From Muricoccus harenae (GTDB taxonomy: Bacteria > Pseudomonadota > Alphaproteobacteria > Acetobacterales > Acetobacteraceae): a DNA stretch of 64,000 bases. The notes below the pieces were generated by a model. The model saw only the letters and a list, made by a program, of their open reading frames with translations. It made no database searches and was not told where the DNA came from. Below are positions 51,609-61,675 of this stretch, piece after piece. Both the position numbers and the translations under genes were made by a program. The number at the start of each line of letters is the position of its first letter. Within the stretch, counting starts at the first letter, position 1. Where the stretch lies: positions 62,001 through 126,000 of the forward strand of contig NZ_WWDL01000013.1 in assembly GCF_009848505.1 (NCBI RefSeq), given 5' to 3'.

Positions 51609-52396
51609 GACGCCGTCCAGCCGCCGTCGATGGAGAGGGCTGAGCCGTTCACCGCGCCGCTGTTGGGTCCGCAGAGATAGACGGCCATGGCCGCCACCTC
51701 AGGCACCTCGACCCAGCGCTTGCTGGGCTGCTTCTCCAGCAGGAAATCGGTGAGGGCGACCTCCTCCGATACGCCGTGCTGTTTGGCCAGCGGCCCGACC
51801 TGTGCCTCGGCCAGCGGTGTGCGGACGAAGCCGGGGCATATGGCATTGCAGGTGATGCCGGTGCGCGCGACCTCGATTGCGACGGTCTTGGTCAGCCCCA
51901 CCACCCCGTGCTTGGCGGTGACATAGGCCGCCTTGAAGGGCGAGGCGACGAGTCCGTGGGCGGAGGCGATGTTGACGATCCGCCCCCAGTTCCGTGCCCG
52001 CATCCCGGGCAGCAGCGCCTTGATGGCGTGGAAGTTCGAGGAGAGATTGATCGCGAGGATCGCGTCCCACTTCGCCTCGGGGAATTCCTCCACCGGGCTG
52101 GTGAACTGAATGCCCGCATTGTTCACCAGGATGTCCACCTGGCCGAGCGCCGCGGTGGCATCCTCGCACATCTTCCGAACCGCCTCGGGCTTGGAGAGGT
52201 CCGCGTCTGAATAGGGCGTCTCGCCGCCCTGGACAGAAGCGACCTCCGCCCGCGCGGCGGCGATCTGATCTGGCGGGCCGAAGCCGTTCAGCATCACCCG
52301 CGCCCCTTCGCGCGCGAAGGCGAGGGCGATGGCGTGGCCGATGCCGCTGGTGGAGCCGGTGACGAGGGCCGTGCGGCCCTGCAGGGATTGTGTCAT
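51605..52396 (-). CDS. bdhA: 3-hydroxybutyrate dehydrogenase, SDR family
   Basis: 263-residue short-chain dehydrogenase. NAD fold GSTSGIGHAIALAFA (about residues 14-28), NNAGIQF, and the catalytic set Ser in IASAHGLVASPFKAAYVTAKHGVVGLTK (S-x12-Y-x3-K). The HGLVASPFKAAY element is characteristic of 3-hydroxybutyrate dehydrogenases and distinguishes them from other SDRs. Product is acetoacetate from 3-hydroxybutyrate, in polyhydroxybutyrate use. It is first of a two-gene operon with the patatin-like gene. Confidence 0.92.
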   Translation of the reverse strand: MTQSLQGRTALVTGSTSGIGHAIALAFAREGARVMLNGFGPPDQIAAARAEVASVQGGETPYSDADLSKPEAVRKMCEDATAALGQVDILVNNAGIQFTSPVEEFPEAKWDAILAINLSSNFHAIKALLPGMRARNWGRIVNIASAHGLVASPFKAAYVTAKHGVVGLTKTVAIEVARTGITCNAICPGFVRTPLAEAQVGPLAKQHGVSEEVALTDFLLEKQPSKRWVEVPEVAAMAVYLCGPNSGAVNGSALSIDGGWTAS

Positions 52397-52433
52397 GTAC
52401 AAGCTTCCGGGTCTGCTCCGGCGCAGGAGAGGC

Positions 52434-53807
52434 CTAAGGCAGGCGCTTCGCAATCCCTGCCAGCCAGCGAATGGCCGGGCTGGCGAGCATCGGTGCCCGT
52501 TGCTCCAGCGCCGCCCGGGCAATTGCGGCGGAGAGGGACGGATGGGGCAGGGGAGCGGCGGCCAGTTCCGAAACCGGCCGTCCGAGGCCCAGAGCAAGCA
52601 TCCCCGCCATCTCCAGCCCGCCCGGCGCGAGCAGCCCCGCCCCAGCCAGCCGGCCCTTGCGGTCGACCGAAAGCTTCACCAGCCCTTCATTGATGCCCTC
52701 GGCTGCGGCGCGCGCGGTATCGGCCAGGGGCCAGCGCAGGATTTCGGTGCCGTCCCCCCCGGCCGGGGCGCCGATCTGCACCAGCGCCGGCTCTGTCCGG
52801 ACCGCCAAAAGGGGAGGCGGCGCGTCCGGCCTCCCCGGGGCGCGGAAAAGCATGCTGCGGGCCAGAACGGCCACATCCGCGGCCCCGGCCCGTCCGATCA
52901 CGCCACCGGCCGCCCAGATCCGCCGGCTCCCAGCGAGGCGCAGCCCGCCATCCACCGCAAGCGAGCCCACCGGCGCCGGCAGGCCGGCCGCGGTGAAGTC
53001 CAGCCCCGCCAGGCGCGGGACGCGGCCGAGCGCGAGCAGGAGATGCGACCCCTCCACGCGCCTCCCATCCGCGAGCAGCAGCGAAAAGCCCGCGGGTCGG
53101 CGTTCCACCCGCACGGCGCTGTGGCCTTCCAGGAGAATGACGCCGTCCCGCCGGAGGGCCCGGGCGAGGCCCTCGACCAGTTCGGGATCGGCGCCTGCGG
53201 CGATCCGCACCGCTTCCTCGATGAGGGTGACGCGTGCACCGAGGCGGGCATGGGCCTGGGCCATCTCGAGCCCGAATTCGCCACCGCCGAGGACGACCAA
53301 GTGTTCCGGGCTGGATTCCAGCCCGTGGATCGTCTCGGCCGTGAGATAGGGAATGCTCTCCAGCCCATCGAGCGCTGGAATTACCGGGGATGCGCCGGTG
53401 GCGATCAGGGCGCTCCGGAAGCGCCATTCCCGCCCGGCGGCGCCGATGGCGTCGGGTGCCGTGAAGCGCGCGGCGGCCCGGACCACCTCCACTCCCATCG
53501 CCTCGAATCGGGCCTGGGTGGAATCGGGAGCGGCCTCGGCATCTGCGGCCGCCAGATGGGTGCGCAGCGCCAGCCAATCGACGGGGGCGTCGCCGCTGCC
53601 GATTCCCAGCCGTGCCGCATCCCGCATGGCCGCGGCACGCGCGGCGCAGGCGCGCAGGGCGGCCTGGGCGATCTCCGGGTCCGGTGCCTCCCCGCCCATG
53701 GGGCCACGCTCGAACAGCGTGACGCGCAGCCCCAGCGCGGTCGCCAGTGCCACAAGGCCCCGGCCAGCCTCGCCGGCGCCGATTACGGCGATGTCGGTCT
53801 CAGGCAT
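52434..53807 (-). CDS. Pyridine nucleotide-disulfide reductase-like flavoprotein lacking the redox disulfide
   Basis: 457-residue class I flavin reductase fold. FAD motif IAVIGAGEAGRGLVALATAL (residues 6-25), NAD motif LVVLGGGEFGLEMAQAHARLG, ATGASPVIPALDG and a dimerisation domain ending LPHPSLSAAIARAALEQRAP. The redox-active CxxxxC is missing: residues 38-51 read GGEAPDPEIAQAAL where dihydrolipoyl and mercuric reductases have GGTCLNVGCIPSKAL. The C-terminal His is kept but the paired Glu is Ala. It therefore cannot act as a typical disulfide reductase and may be an NAD(P)H oxidase or another flavoprotein. ATG 53807 fits. Confidence 0.82.
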   Translation of the reverse strand: MPETDIAVIGAGEAGRGLVALATALGLRVTLFERGPMGGEAPDPEIAQAALRACAARAAAMRDAARLGIGSGDAPVDWLALRTHLAAADAEAAPDSTQARFEAMGVEVVRAAARFTAPDAIGAAGREWRFRSALIATGASPVIPALDGLESIPYLTAETIHGLESSPEHLVVLGGGEFGLEMAQAHARLGARVTLIEEAVRIAAGADPELVEGLARALRRDGVILLEGHSAVRVERRPAGFSLLLADGRRVEGSHLLLALGRVPRLAGLDFTAAGLPAPVGSLAVDGGLRLAGSRRIWAAGGVIGRAGAADVAVLARSMLFRAPGRPDAPPPLLAVRTEPALVQIGAPAGGDGTEILRWPLADTARAAAEGINEGLVKLSVDRKGRLAGAGLLAPGGLEMAGMLALGLGRPVSELAAAPLPHPSLSAAIARAALEQRAPMLASPAIRWLAGIAKRLP

Positions 53808-54092
53808 GCTTCCCCTTCCGGCCGTCCTGCGCCCTGGATAACGCTCCGCGCCAGGAAGGGTAGGGGTCATGCTTCAGTTGACGTGGGTATGAGGGGCTTT
53901 CTATACAGCGCCACCCGCGCCGGGCGTCCCGTCGCGGCCGCTCGCGTCCGCGTGCCCGTTCCTGGGGCCGGGAACCGAATGGCCGGGACGCCAGGCGATA
54001 ACCGGGGCGGCGGTGCCGCCCGGGACATACCACCCCACCCCGCCGCCCCATTTCGTGCCGGGCCGGCCTGAATTGATACGGAGCGCCTTGCC
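53808..54092 (+). other. Leader region of the rpmH operon
   Basis: About 285 bp between the flavoprotein gene and rpmH. It contains a clear sigma-70-type promoter (53878-53907) and, after it, GC-rich sequence with short repeats but no gene. The leader of about 180 nt before rpmH could form secondary structure. Confidence 0.5.
53878..53907 (+). promoter_or_regulatory. Sigma-70 promoter of the rpmH operon
   Basis: TTGACG (53878-53883) and TATACA (53902-53907) with an 18-bp spacer: five of six and five of six matches to the consensus hexamers, rare in this GC-rich DNA. Expected start near 53914 for the rpmH-rnpA-yidD-yidC message. Confidence 0.7.
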
Positions 54093-54227
54093 GTGAAGCG
54101 TACCTACCAGCCCTCCAAGCTCGTCCGGAAGCGCCGGCACGGGTTCCGCGCCCGTATGGAGACGGTGGGCGGCCGCAATGTGATCGCCAACCGCCGCTCC
54201 AAGGGCCGCAAGAAGCTTTCGGCCTGA
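54093..54227 (+). CDS. rpmH: 50S ribosomal protein L34
   Basis: 44-residue L34, translated from GTG 54093 as [20 protein letters not shown] and ending [10 protein letters not shown]. Full-length and typical, with the Arg/Lys-rich composition and the NRR motif of the family. It is the first gene of the conserved rpmH-rnpA-yidD-yidC run, 46 bp before rnpA, and is preceded by a sigma-70 promoter. Confidence 0.97.
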   Translation: MKRTYQPSKLVRKRRHGFRARMETVGGRNVIANRRSKGRKKLSA

Positions 54228-54274
54228 GGCACGCTTCCGGGGCGCAATGCAGTGCCCCGCCGGCGATACACGCC

Positions 54275-54664
54275 ATGAAGCTGCCCCGGATGAAGAAGCG
54301 GCGCGATTTCCTGCGCGCCGCGCAGCGCGGCAAGCGCGCCGCACGGCCGGGGCTGGTGATCCAGGCCCTGCCGGGGACGGGTGGTCCCCTGCGCCTGGGC
54401 TTTACCGTCACGAAGAAGGTGGGCAACGCCGTGGTGCGCAATCGCACCAAGCGGCGCCTGCGCGAGGCCGCGCGCCTCGTCCTGGGCGATTCGCCGCCCG
54501 AGGGTTGGGATATCGTGCTGATCGGCCGCGACGAGACGCGGAGCCGCCCTTTCGCCCAACTCCAGGGCGACCTGCGAGGGGCGCTGAAGCAGACGGGCGT
54601 GGCGCCCGTCGCCCAGTCAGTCGCCCCCCAGTCAGGCGCCTCCCAGTCAGTCGCCTCGTCATGA
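54275..54664 (+). CDS. rnpA: Ribonuclease P protein component
   Basis: 129-residue protein subunit of RNase P, assisting the RNA in tRNA 5' processing. The RNR motif region is VVRNRTKRRLREAARLV and the N-terminal RMKKRRDFLRAAQRGKR fits the family. The C-terminal tail is unusual: three 5-residue repeats (AQSVA, PQSGA, SQSVA) encoded by a 15-bp tandem repeat. The stop overlaps the yidD ATG (ATGA). Confidence 0.95.
   Translation: MKLPRMKKRRDFLRAAQRGKRAARPGLVIQALPGTGGPLRLGFTVTKKVGNAVVRNRTKRRLREAARLVLGDSPPEGWDIVLIGRDETRSRPFAQLQGDLRGALKQTGVAPVAQSVAPQSGASQSVASS
54613..54657 (+). repeat. 15-bp tandem repeat in the rnpA tail
   Basis: Three copies of a CCCAGTCAGTCGCCC-like 15-mer (54613-54627, 54628-54642, 54643-54657), encoding 5-residue units. 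As 15 is a multiple of three, slippage changes tail length without a frameshift. Confidence 0.85.
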
Positions 54665-54894
54665 GTCCCGCCGCCCATGCCCTGAAGATCGGCGTGCGCG
54701 CCTATCAGTTCACGCTGCGCCCCTTCATCGGGGCGCATTGCCGATTCCATCCTCATTGCAGCGCCTACGCGATCGAGGCCCTGACGGAGCACGGAGCGCT
54801 GCGCGGCAGCGGCCTCGCCGCTCGCCGCATCCTGCGCTGCAATCCCTGGAACCCCGGCGGCTACGACCCCGTGCCCGCTGCCAAGAACACCTGA
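54661..54894 (+). CDS. yidD: Membrane protein insertion efficiency factor YidD
   Basis: 77-residue YidD, an amphipathic protein associated with YidC-dependent membrane insertion. The family core GAHCRFHPHCSAYAIEALTEHGALRG and RILRCNPWNPGGYDPV is intact. ATG 54661 overlaps the rnpA stop by 4 bp. It is followed 12 bp later by yidC, the usual layout. Confidence 0.95.
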   Translation: MSPAAHALKIGVRAYQFTLRPFIGAHCRFHPHCSAYAIEALTEHGALRGSGLAARRILRCNPWNPGGYDPVPAAKNT

Positions 54895-54906
54895 ACGCCG
54901 GACCCG

Positions 54907-56667
54907 ATGGACAACAAGCGACTCCTTGCCGCGATCGCGATCTCGATTGGCATCCTGCTGCTCTTCGACCTGTGGAACCGCCCGGCGCGGGACGCCCTGC
55001 GCCAGTCCGCCCAGCATGTGGAGCAGAGCCAGACGAGCGGCGTGCCGCTGCCGCAGGCGAACACCGCGCTGAACCCCGCTGGGGTCGCCAGCACGGGGCC
55101 GACCGATGGAGCGCCCACCACCCCGGCGCCGCGCCTGCGCATCGAGAGCGCCCGCGTGCAGGGCAGCGTGAATCTGCGCGGCGCCCGCATCGACGATCTG
55201 GTGCTGCGCGACTATCGCGAGACCATCCAGCCCGGCAGCCCGAATGTCCGAATCCTGGCCCCGCGCGAGGACAGCGCGCCCTATTTCGCGCAATGGGGCT
55301 GGACCTCTGCCGATCGCCGCACCGCCGTGCCCGACAGCAACACCGAATGGACGAGCGAGGGCGGCACGCTGACCCCCTCCACCGCCGTGACCCTGCGTTG
55401 GGAGAACGGCACCGGCCAGCGTTTCGAGATCGTGCTCTCCCTCGACGAGAACTTCATGGTCACCGCGGAGCAGCGCGTGGTGAACACGGGCGCCGAAGCC
55501 GTGCAGGTCCTTCCCTGGGCCCGGGTGCGGCGCGAGCACACGCCGCAGGTCGCCGGCTACTACATCCTGCATGAGGGCTTCGTCGGCATGATCGACGAAC
55601 GCCTGCGCGAGGAGAAGTACGCCGACGCCAAGACCGAGGCGCAGCGCCGCAATGGGGGCCCGGCCTTCGAGCAGGAGGGCGCCGGCGGTTGGGCCGGCTT
55701 CACCGACAAATACTGGCTGGCAGCCCTGGCCCCGGTCGACCAGTCCGCCCGCAACCGCGTGGCCTTCCGCGCGACGCAGGAGGGCGGGCAGGACCGCTGG
55801 CAGGTGGATTTCGCGCCGCCCGCGCCGGTGACCGCCGCGCCTGGCGCCACGGCGGGCTTCGCCACCCGGCTTTTCGCCGGCGCGAAGGAGGTGCATCTGC
55901 TCGACGCCTATGCGACCAAGCTCGGCATCACCGGCTTCGACAAGGCGATCGATTTCGGCTGGTTCTATTACATCACCAAGCCGTTCTTCTATGCGCTGGA
56001 CTGGCTGTACAAGCAGGTCGGCAACTTCGGCGTCGCCATCCTGATCTTCACGGTGGTGCTGAAGATCCTGTTCTTCCCGCTGGCGAACAAGTCCTACAAG
56101 TCGATGTCCCGCATGAAGGTGCTGGGGCCGAAGATGCAGGAGCTGAAGGAGCGCAACAAGGACGACCCTGCCAAGATGCAGCAGGAGATGATGGCCCTCT
56201 ACAAGGCGGAGAAGATCAATCCCGCCGCGGGCTGCCTGCCCATCCTGCTGCAGATCCCGGTGTTCTTCGCGCTCTACAAGGTGCTGTTCGTCACCATCGA
56301 AATGCGGCACGCGCCGTTTTTCGGCTGGATCCGCGACCTATCGGCGCCGGACCCGACGAATCTGTTCACCCTGTTCGGGCTGATCCCCTGGGACGCACCG
56401 GCCTTCCTGCACATGCCGGCCTGGGCGATCATCATGGGCATCACCATGTGGGTGCAGTTCAAGCTGAACCCGACGCCGCCGGACCCGATCCAGGCGAAGC
56501 TGTTCAGCTTCATGCCGATCATCTTCACCTTCATGCTCGCCAGCTTCCCCGCCGGCCTGGTGATCTACTGGTCCTGGAACAACCTGCTCTCGGTGGCGCA
56601 GCAGTACTACATCATGCGGCATGACCGGGCCGAGCGCAGGGCCGAGAAGGCCGTGGCGCGGACGTGA
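54907..56667 (+). CDS. yidC: Membrane protein insertase YidC
   Basis: 586-residue YidC, inserting proteins into the inner membrane with or without Sec. N-terminal anchor (AIAISIGILLLFDLWN, residues 9-24), a large periplasmic domain (to about residue 350), then the conserved insertase core: DWLYKQVGNFGVAILIFTV, KSMSRMKVLGPKMQELKERN, NPAAGCLPILLQIPVFFALYK and the final ASFPAGLVIYWSWNNLLSV. Length and layout are those of gram-negative YidC. The stop overlaps the engB start (GTGA). Confidence 0.97.
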   Translation: MDNKRLLAAIAISIGILLLFDLWNRPARDALRQSAQHVEQSQTSGVPLPQANTALNPAGVASTGPTDGAPTTPAPRLRIESARVQGSVNLRGARIDDLVLRDYRETIQPGSPNVRILAPREDSAPYFAQWGWTSADRRTAVPDSNTEWTSEGGTLTPSTAVTLRWENGTGQRFEIVLSLDENFMVTAEQRVVNTGAEAVQVLPWARVRREHTPQVAGYYILHEGFVGMIDERLREEKYADAKTEAQRRNGGPAFEQEGAGGWAGFTDKYWLAALAPVDQSARNRVAFRATQEGGQDRWQVDFAPPAPVTAAPGATAGFATRLFAGAKEVHLLDAYATKLGITGFDKAIDFGWFYYITKPFFYALDWLYKQVGNFGVAILIFTVVLKILFFPLANKSYKSMSRMKVLGPKMQELKERNKDDPAKMQQEMMALYKAEKINPAAGCLPILLQIPVFFALYKVLFVTIEMRHAPFFGWIRDLSAPDPTNLFTLFGLIPWDAPAFLHMPAWAIIMGITMWVQFKLNPTPPDPIQAKLFSFMPIIFTFMLASFPAGLVIYWSWNNLLSVAQQYYIMRHDRAERRAEKAVART

Positions 56668-57356
56668 CGACGCCCGCGCCCCAGGCCGCGACGCCGGACG
56701 GGCTGTCGCGGGAGGAGGCCGCCCGGATCGAAGCCGGGCGTCTTCTCTTCGCGCGACCCGTGCGGTTCTTCTTCGCTGCACAGAAGCTGGAGGGGCTGCC
56801 GCCCACGGATGCGCCCGAAGTGGCCTTCTGCGGCCGGTCCAACGTGGGCAAGTCCTCCCTCATCAATGCGCTGGCGGGGCATCACGGCCTCGCCCGAGTT
56901 TCCCACACCCCGGGCCGCACGCGGCAGCTGAATTTCTTCGCCGCGGGCGAGGATACCGGCCCAAGGCTCACGCTGGTCGACATGCCTGGCTATGGCTTCG
57001 CGGCCGCCAGCAAGGCGGTGAAGGCGGACTGGCAGGGATTGATGTTCGACTACCTGCGCGGTCGCCCCACATTGCGCCGCGTGATCCTGCTGATGGATGC
57101 CCGGATCGAGACCAAGGACGGCGACCGCGCCGCCATGGACCTGCTGGGCGAGGCCGCCGTGCCTTTCCAGATCGTGCTGACGAAGTCTGACGACACCAAG
57201 CCGGCCTCGCGCCTGCTGAAGCGCCAGGAGGAGATGGCGGAGATTGTCCGCAAGCGGGTGGCCGCCCATCCGGTGGTGCTCACCACCTCCTCGGCCAAGG
57301 GCACGGGCATTCCGGAGTTGCGGGCAGCGCTGGCGGAGATCGCGGCGGCGGGCTGA
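56664..57356 (+). CDS. engB: Ribosome biogenesis GTPase EngB (YihA/YsxC)
   Basis: 230-residue EngB, a GTPase in large-subunit assembly. GTP motifs: GRSNVGKSSLINAL (P-loop), TPGRTRQLNFF (switch I), DMPGYGFAAAS (G3) and LTKSDDTKP (G4). A 30-residue N-terminal extension precedes it. Start is GTG 56664, coupled to yidC by a 4-bp overlap. It is the last of the operon genes before argB. Confidence 0.95.
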   Translation: MTTPAPQAATPDGLSREEAARIEAGRLLFARPVRFFFAAQKLEGLPPTDAPEVAFCGRSNVGKSSLINALAGHHGLARVSHTPGRTRQLNFFAAGEDTGPRLTLVDMPGYGFAAASKAVKADWQGLMFDYLRGRPTLRRVILLMDARIETKDGDRAAMDLLGEAAVPFQIVLTKSDDTKPASRLLKRQEEMAEIVRKRVAAHPVVLTTSSAKGTGIPELRAALAEIAAAG

Positions 57357-57458
57357 GGCCATCGCCCCTCGAATTGACTGGCCGCGGCTTGACCGCGCAT
57401 GAACCCGCCCCTTACGACCGCCGCCGATCCGCGCGGATCACGCCCATTGGGAAGAGCC

Positions 57459-58343
57459 ATGACCACCGACGCGCATGACCAGATGGCGATCCTCGCCGGC
57501 GCGCTGCCCTATCTGAAGCGCTATGACGATCAGATCGTGGTGGTGAAGTATGGCGGCCATGCCATGGGCGAGGAGGAGGGTGCTCTCCGATTCGGGCGTG
57601 ACATCGCGCTGCTGGAGCAGGTGGGCGTCAGCCCCGTGGTGGTGCATGGCGGCGGTCCGCAGATCAACGCCATGCTCAAGCGGCTGAACGTGCAGTCCAC
57701 CTTCATCAACGGGTTGCGCGTGACCGATGCCCAGATGGTTGATGTCGTGGAAATGGTGCTCGCGGGCAGCGTGAATAAGCAGGTGGCGGAGGCGATCACC
57801 CGCGCCGGCCTCATCGCCGTCGGCATTTCCGGGAAGGACGGTAACCTGATCCGCGCCCGGAAGGCTGAACGCACCTATCGTGACCCCGACACGAACGAGG
57901 AGCGTGCCCTGGATCTCGGCTTCGTCGGCGAGCCCGAGGTGGTGGATACTAAGGTCCTTGAACTGCTGATCGGGGCCGACATCGTCCCGGTGGTCGCCCC
58001 CGTGGGTGTGGGCGCCGATGGCCAGACCTACAACATCAATGCTGATACGGCCGCGGGCGCCATTGCCGGTGCGCTTCGGGCCGCGCGGCTGCTGATGCTG
58101 ACGGATGTGCCCGGCGTGCGTGGCCCCGACGGGATCCATATCCCGGAGATGACGGTGGCCGATGTCCGCGCGGGCATCGAGGCGGGCTGGATCTCGGGGG
58201 GCATGATCCCGAAGGTCGAAACTTGCATCTATGCCATCGAGCAGGGCGTGCAAGGCGCGGTGATCCTGGACGGCCGCGTGCCGCATGCCGTGCTGGCCGA
58301 ACTGTTCACCGAGGCGGGCCCGGGCACCCTCATCAAGCCCTGA
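57459..58343 (+). CDS. argB: Acetylglutamate kinase
   Basis: 294-residue N-acetylglutamate kinase, second step of arginine synthesis. Motifs: [66 protein letters not shown] and [12 protein letters not shown]. Typical of arginine-inhibited forms is the GGHAM-start. ATG 57459 has a GAAGAG site; an ATG 20 codons earlier (57399) has no such site. It lies about 100 bp after engB and may share the long message. Confidence 0.96.
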   Translation: MTTDAHDQMAILAGALPYLKRYDDQIVVVKYGGHAMGEEEGALRFGRDIALLEQVGVSPVVVHGGGPQINAMLKRLNVQSTFINGLRVTDAQMVDVVEMVLAGSVNKQVAEAITRAGLIAVGISGKDGNLIRARKAERTYRDPDTNEERALDLGFVGEPEVVDTKVLELLIGADIVPVVAPVGVGADGQTYNINADTAAGAIAGALRAARLLMLTDVPGVRGPDGIHIPEMTVADVRAGIEAGWISGGMIPKVETCIYAIEQGVQGAVILDGRVPHAVLAELFTEAGPGTLIKP

Positions 58344-58349
58344 TGTCCT

Positions 58350-59504
58350 TTAGGCGGTGACGAGCAGGCCCTCCACCAGGGCCTGCATCGCATCCGTTTC
58401 CAGCGCCCAGACGCCGCCTGGCAGGATCAGCAGCTCCTCGGGCGGGCTGCCGACCAGGCGCATCTGGGCGAAGGCGGCCGCCCGGCCGGACAGTCCGGCC
58501 TTCCAGCACAAGGCTACGAGGACCGGTGCCTCGCGCAGCGCAAGGGCGCGCGTCACCACCCCCGCGGGGAGACCACTGAGCGCCGCCAGGATCCGTGCGC
58601 AATCCGGCAGCTGTTGCAGCCGGGCGGCCGCGATAAAGCTTTCCTCATTCATGCCAAGGGTGCCGGCGAGGGCCGGGCGGGGCTGCGGGCCCTCGGGGCG
58701 ATGGGCGGCGAGCACCGCCATATCCAGGTCCGTCCGGGTGAGAAGAACGCGCACCGCCTCCTCGGCCAGCAGGCCCAGGAGGTTCTGCAGCACGGGACCG
58801 GACAGCTGGGGGCGCCGGACGATGGCGGATTGCCAGGCCGCATTGCCGGCACAGCCAGAGGCGATGGCGAGCAGGGTCGCCTCCCGGATACGGGCCGAGG
58901 CATTGGCCAGGAGCGCGGCGACGGCCGGACCATCCGCCCGTGCGGCAATGGCATCCGATGGACCCTCGGGCAGGTTCGGACGACGCGCGATGGCGCCGAG
59001 GGTCTCCGGCGATGGTGGGTCGGCGATCAGCTGCAGCAGGTCCGTCTCGTCGAGCAGCGGGGAGCCGCGCAGCACCGGCTCCGCCACCGCCATCGCCACG
59101 TCATGTGCCAGTCGCAGGATGAGGGGGCGCGGCACGTCCGGCTGCTCGGCCACCAGCTCCGTGACGGCGGCACGGACCGCCATGACGTCGTCATCGACGA
59201 GGAGGCGTAGGGTTTCCCAGCTGATCCGCCTCTGGCGGTCCGTGCTGTCGGGATCGAGCAGCGGGGCGAGCGAGGCGAGCTTGCGCGCCAGAACCCGGCG
59301 CACACCCGGCTCGGCGTCGCGCGCGAGCACGTGGTCGGCCAGGGCCGGGGTGGCCGCATTGGCGGCGACCGCCGCACGCACGGTGATGGCCGAGTCATTG
59401 GCCAGGAAGAAGAGCATCTCGGGCGGCGTATCAGGCCGCTCCGCCAATCGCACCCGCGTGGCATCGTCCATGCGTCGGGGCGAGGCGGCCGTCTTGGCAT
59501 CCAT
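58350..59504 (-). CDS. DUF2336 HEAT-like repeat protein
   Basis: 384-residue alpha-helical solenoid. It starts [20 protein letters not shown] and continues with repeated Leu/Ala-rich helices ([60 protein letters not shown]), as in DUF2336 proteins, which often pair with two-component or cell-cycle proteins in alphaproteobacteria. No catalytic residues are seen. ATG 59504 has a perfect AGGAGG site. It is transcribed opposite to argB and dapD, in its own unit. Confidence 0.85.
   Translation of the reverse strand: MDAKTAASPRRMDDATRVRLAERPDTPPEMLFFLANDSAITVRAAVAANAATPALADHVLARDAEPGVRRVLARKLASLAPLLDPDSTDRQRRISWETLRLLVDDDVMAVRAAVTELVAEQPDVPRPLILRLAHDVAMAVAEPVLRGSPLLDETDLLQLIADPPSPETLGAIARRPNLPEGPSDAIAARADGPAVAALLANASARIREATLLAIASGCAGNAAWQSAIVRRPQLSGPVLQNLLGLLAEEAVRVLLTRTDLDMAVLAAHRPEGPQPRPALAGTLGMNEESFIAAARLQQLPDCARILAALSGLPAGVVTRALALREAPVLVALCWKAGLSGRAAAFAQMRLVGSPPEELLILPGGVWALETDAMQALVEGLLVTA
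58364..58386. repeat. Perfect inverted repeat at the end of the DUF2336 gene
   Basis: GCAGGCCCT (58364-58372) and AGGGCCTGC (58378-58386) with a CCACC loop, inside the 3' end of the DUF2336 coding sequence and just past the argB stop. It could help terminate the argB transcript; no T-tract follows. Confidence 0.4.
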
Positions 59505-59711
59505 CGTCGCCTCCTGGGAGGTCAGGGGCTGCGCGCCGCGCCAGGACGGGCGGTGCGGAGCCAGGCTGAAGGCCGCAGGCTGCTCCCCAAGGGTGAAGGA
59601 ATGCTGAATCCAGCGCGGTGGCTCCGTAAATCGCCCGGCGGTGTTGGAATGGGCGCGTTGACAGCCCGCCGCCGCCGCGCGATGGGGTCCGCCCCGACGC
59701 AGGACGCCCCG

Positions 59712-60547
<836 letters not shown>

Positions 60548-60548
<1 letters not shown>

Positions 60549-61675
60549 TGGCCACCGATCCCCTTCCCATCGCGCGGGACCTGATCCGCTGCGCCTCGGT
60601 CACGCCTGCGGATAACGGCGCCATCGCGGTGCTGGAAGGGGCCTTGGCGCCGCTCGGCTTCGCCTGCACGCGGCTGCGCTTCGGGGAGGTGGAGAACCTC
60701 TTCGCCATCCGCCGTTCCGGCGGGAACGGCCCGCATCTTTGCTTCGCCGGCCATACGGATGTGGTGCCGCCGGGCGAGGGATGGCGCCACGCACCCTTCG
60801 ACGCGGCGGTGGAGGGCGGCGTGCTCTACGGGCGCGGCGCGGTGGACATGAAGGGCGGCGTCGCCGCCTTCGTGGCCGCTGCCGCCGATGCCGTGGCCGA
60901 AGGCACGGCAGATCGCGGCACGCTGTCCTTCCTCATCACCGGGGACGAAGAAGGGGTCGCGACCGACGGCACCACGCGCGTGCTCGATTGGATGGAGGAG
61001 AACCACCTCGTCCCCGACATGTGCCTGGTGGGCGAGCCGACGAGCAAGGAACGGCTGGGCGACACCATCAAGATCGGCCGCCGCGGCAGCCTTTCCGCCG
61101 AGTTCACCGTGCACGGCATCCAGGGCCACGTCGCCTATCCTGACCGCGCGGACAACCCGATCCACCGGCTGACACGCGTGCTGCACCGCCTCACCGCCGA
61201 GCCGCTGGATGCGGGCACGGAGTGGTTCCAGCCGAGCACGCTGCAGGTCACCACCATCGATGTCGGCAATCCGACGAACAACATCGTGCCGGCCAGGGCC
61301 TTCGCCCGGCTGAACATCCGCTTCAACGACACGCATAGCGCCGCGAGCCTGGAGGCCTGGATCAGGGGCATCCTCGCGCAGGATGCGCCGGAGCACGAGG
61401 CCTCCTTCTCCTGCTCCGGCGAGGCCTTCCTGACGAAGCCCGGACCCTTCGTGGACGCGCTGCGCCGCGCGGTGCGGGCCGAGACGGGAGAGGACGGCAC
61501 GCTGGACACGGGCGGCGGCACCTCCGATGCCCGCTTCATCACGCGGCTCTGCCCGGTTGCCGAGCTGGGCGCCGTCGGCACGACCATGCACAAGGTAGAC
61601 GAGCACACCCCGGTCGAGGAGTTGCGCCGACTTTCGGCGCTCTATGGCGCGGTGATCCGGGAGTGCCTCGGCTGA
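60548..61675 (+). CDS. dapE: Succinyl-diaminopimelate desuccinylase
   Basis: 375-residue dinuclear zinc M20 peptidase-family enzyme, releasing LL-diaminopimelate from the succinyl form. Zinc ligands: FAGHTDVVPPG (His), YGRGAVDMKGG (Asp), ITGDEEGVATDG (Glu-Glu), and C-terminal GTTMHKVDEHTPVEEL (His). It directly follows dapD, matching the usual dapD-dapE pair. An overlapping membrane-protein gene begins inside its last 13 bases. Confidence 0.96.

Noticed and set aside
53800-56310. 836-codon minus-strand frame across yidC
   Set aside because: Antisense to yidC, rnpA and rpmH, which are unmistakable; the peptide has no recognised domain.
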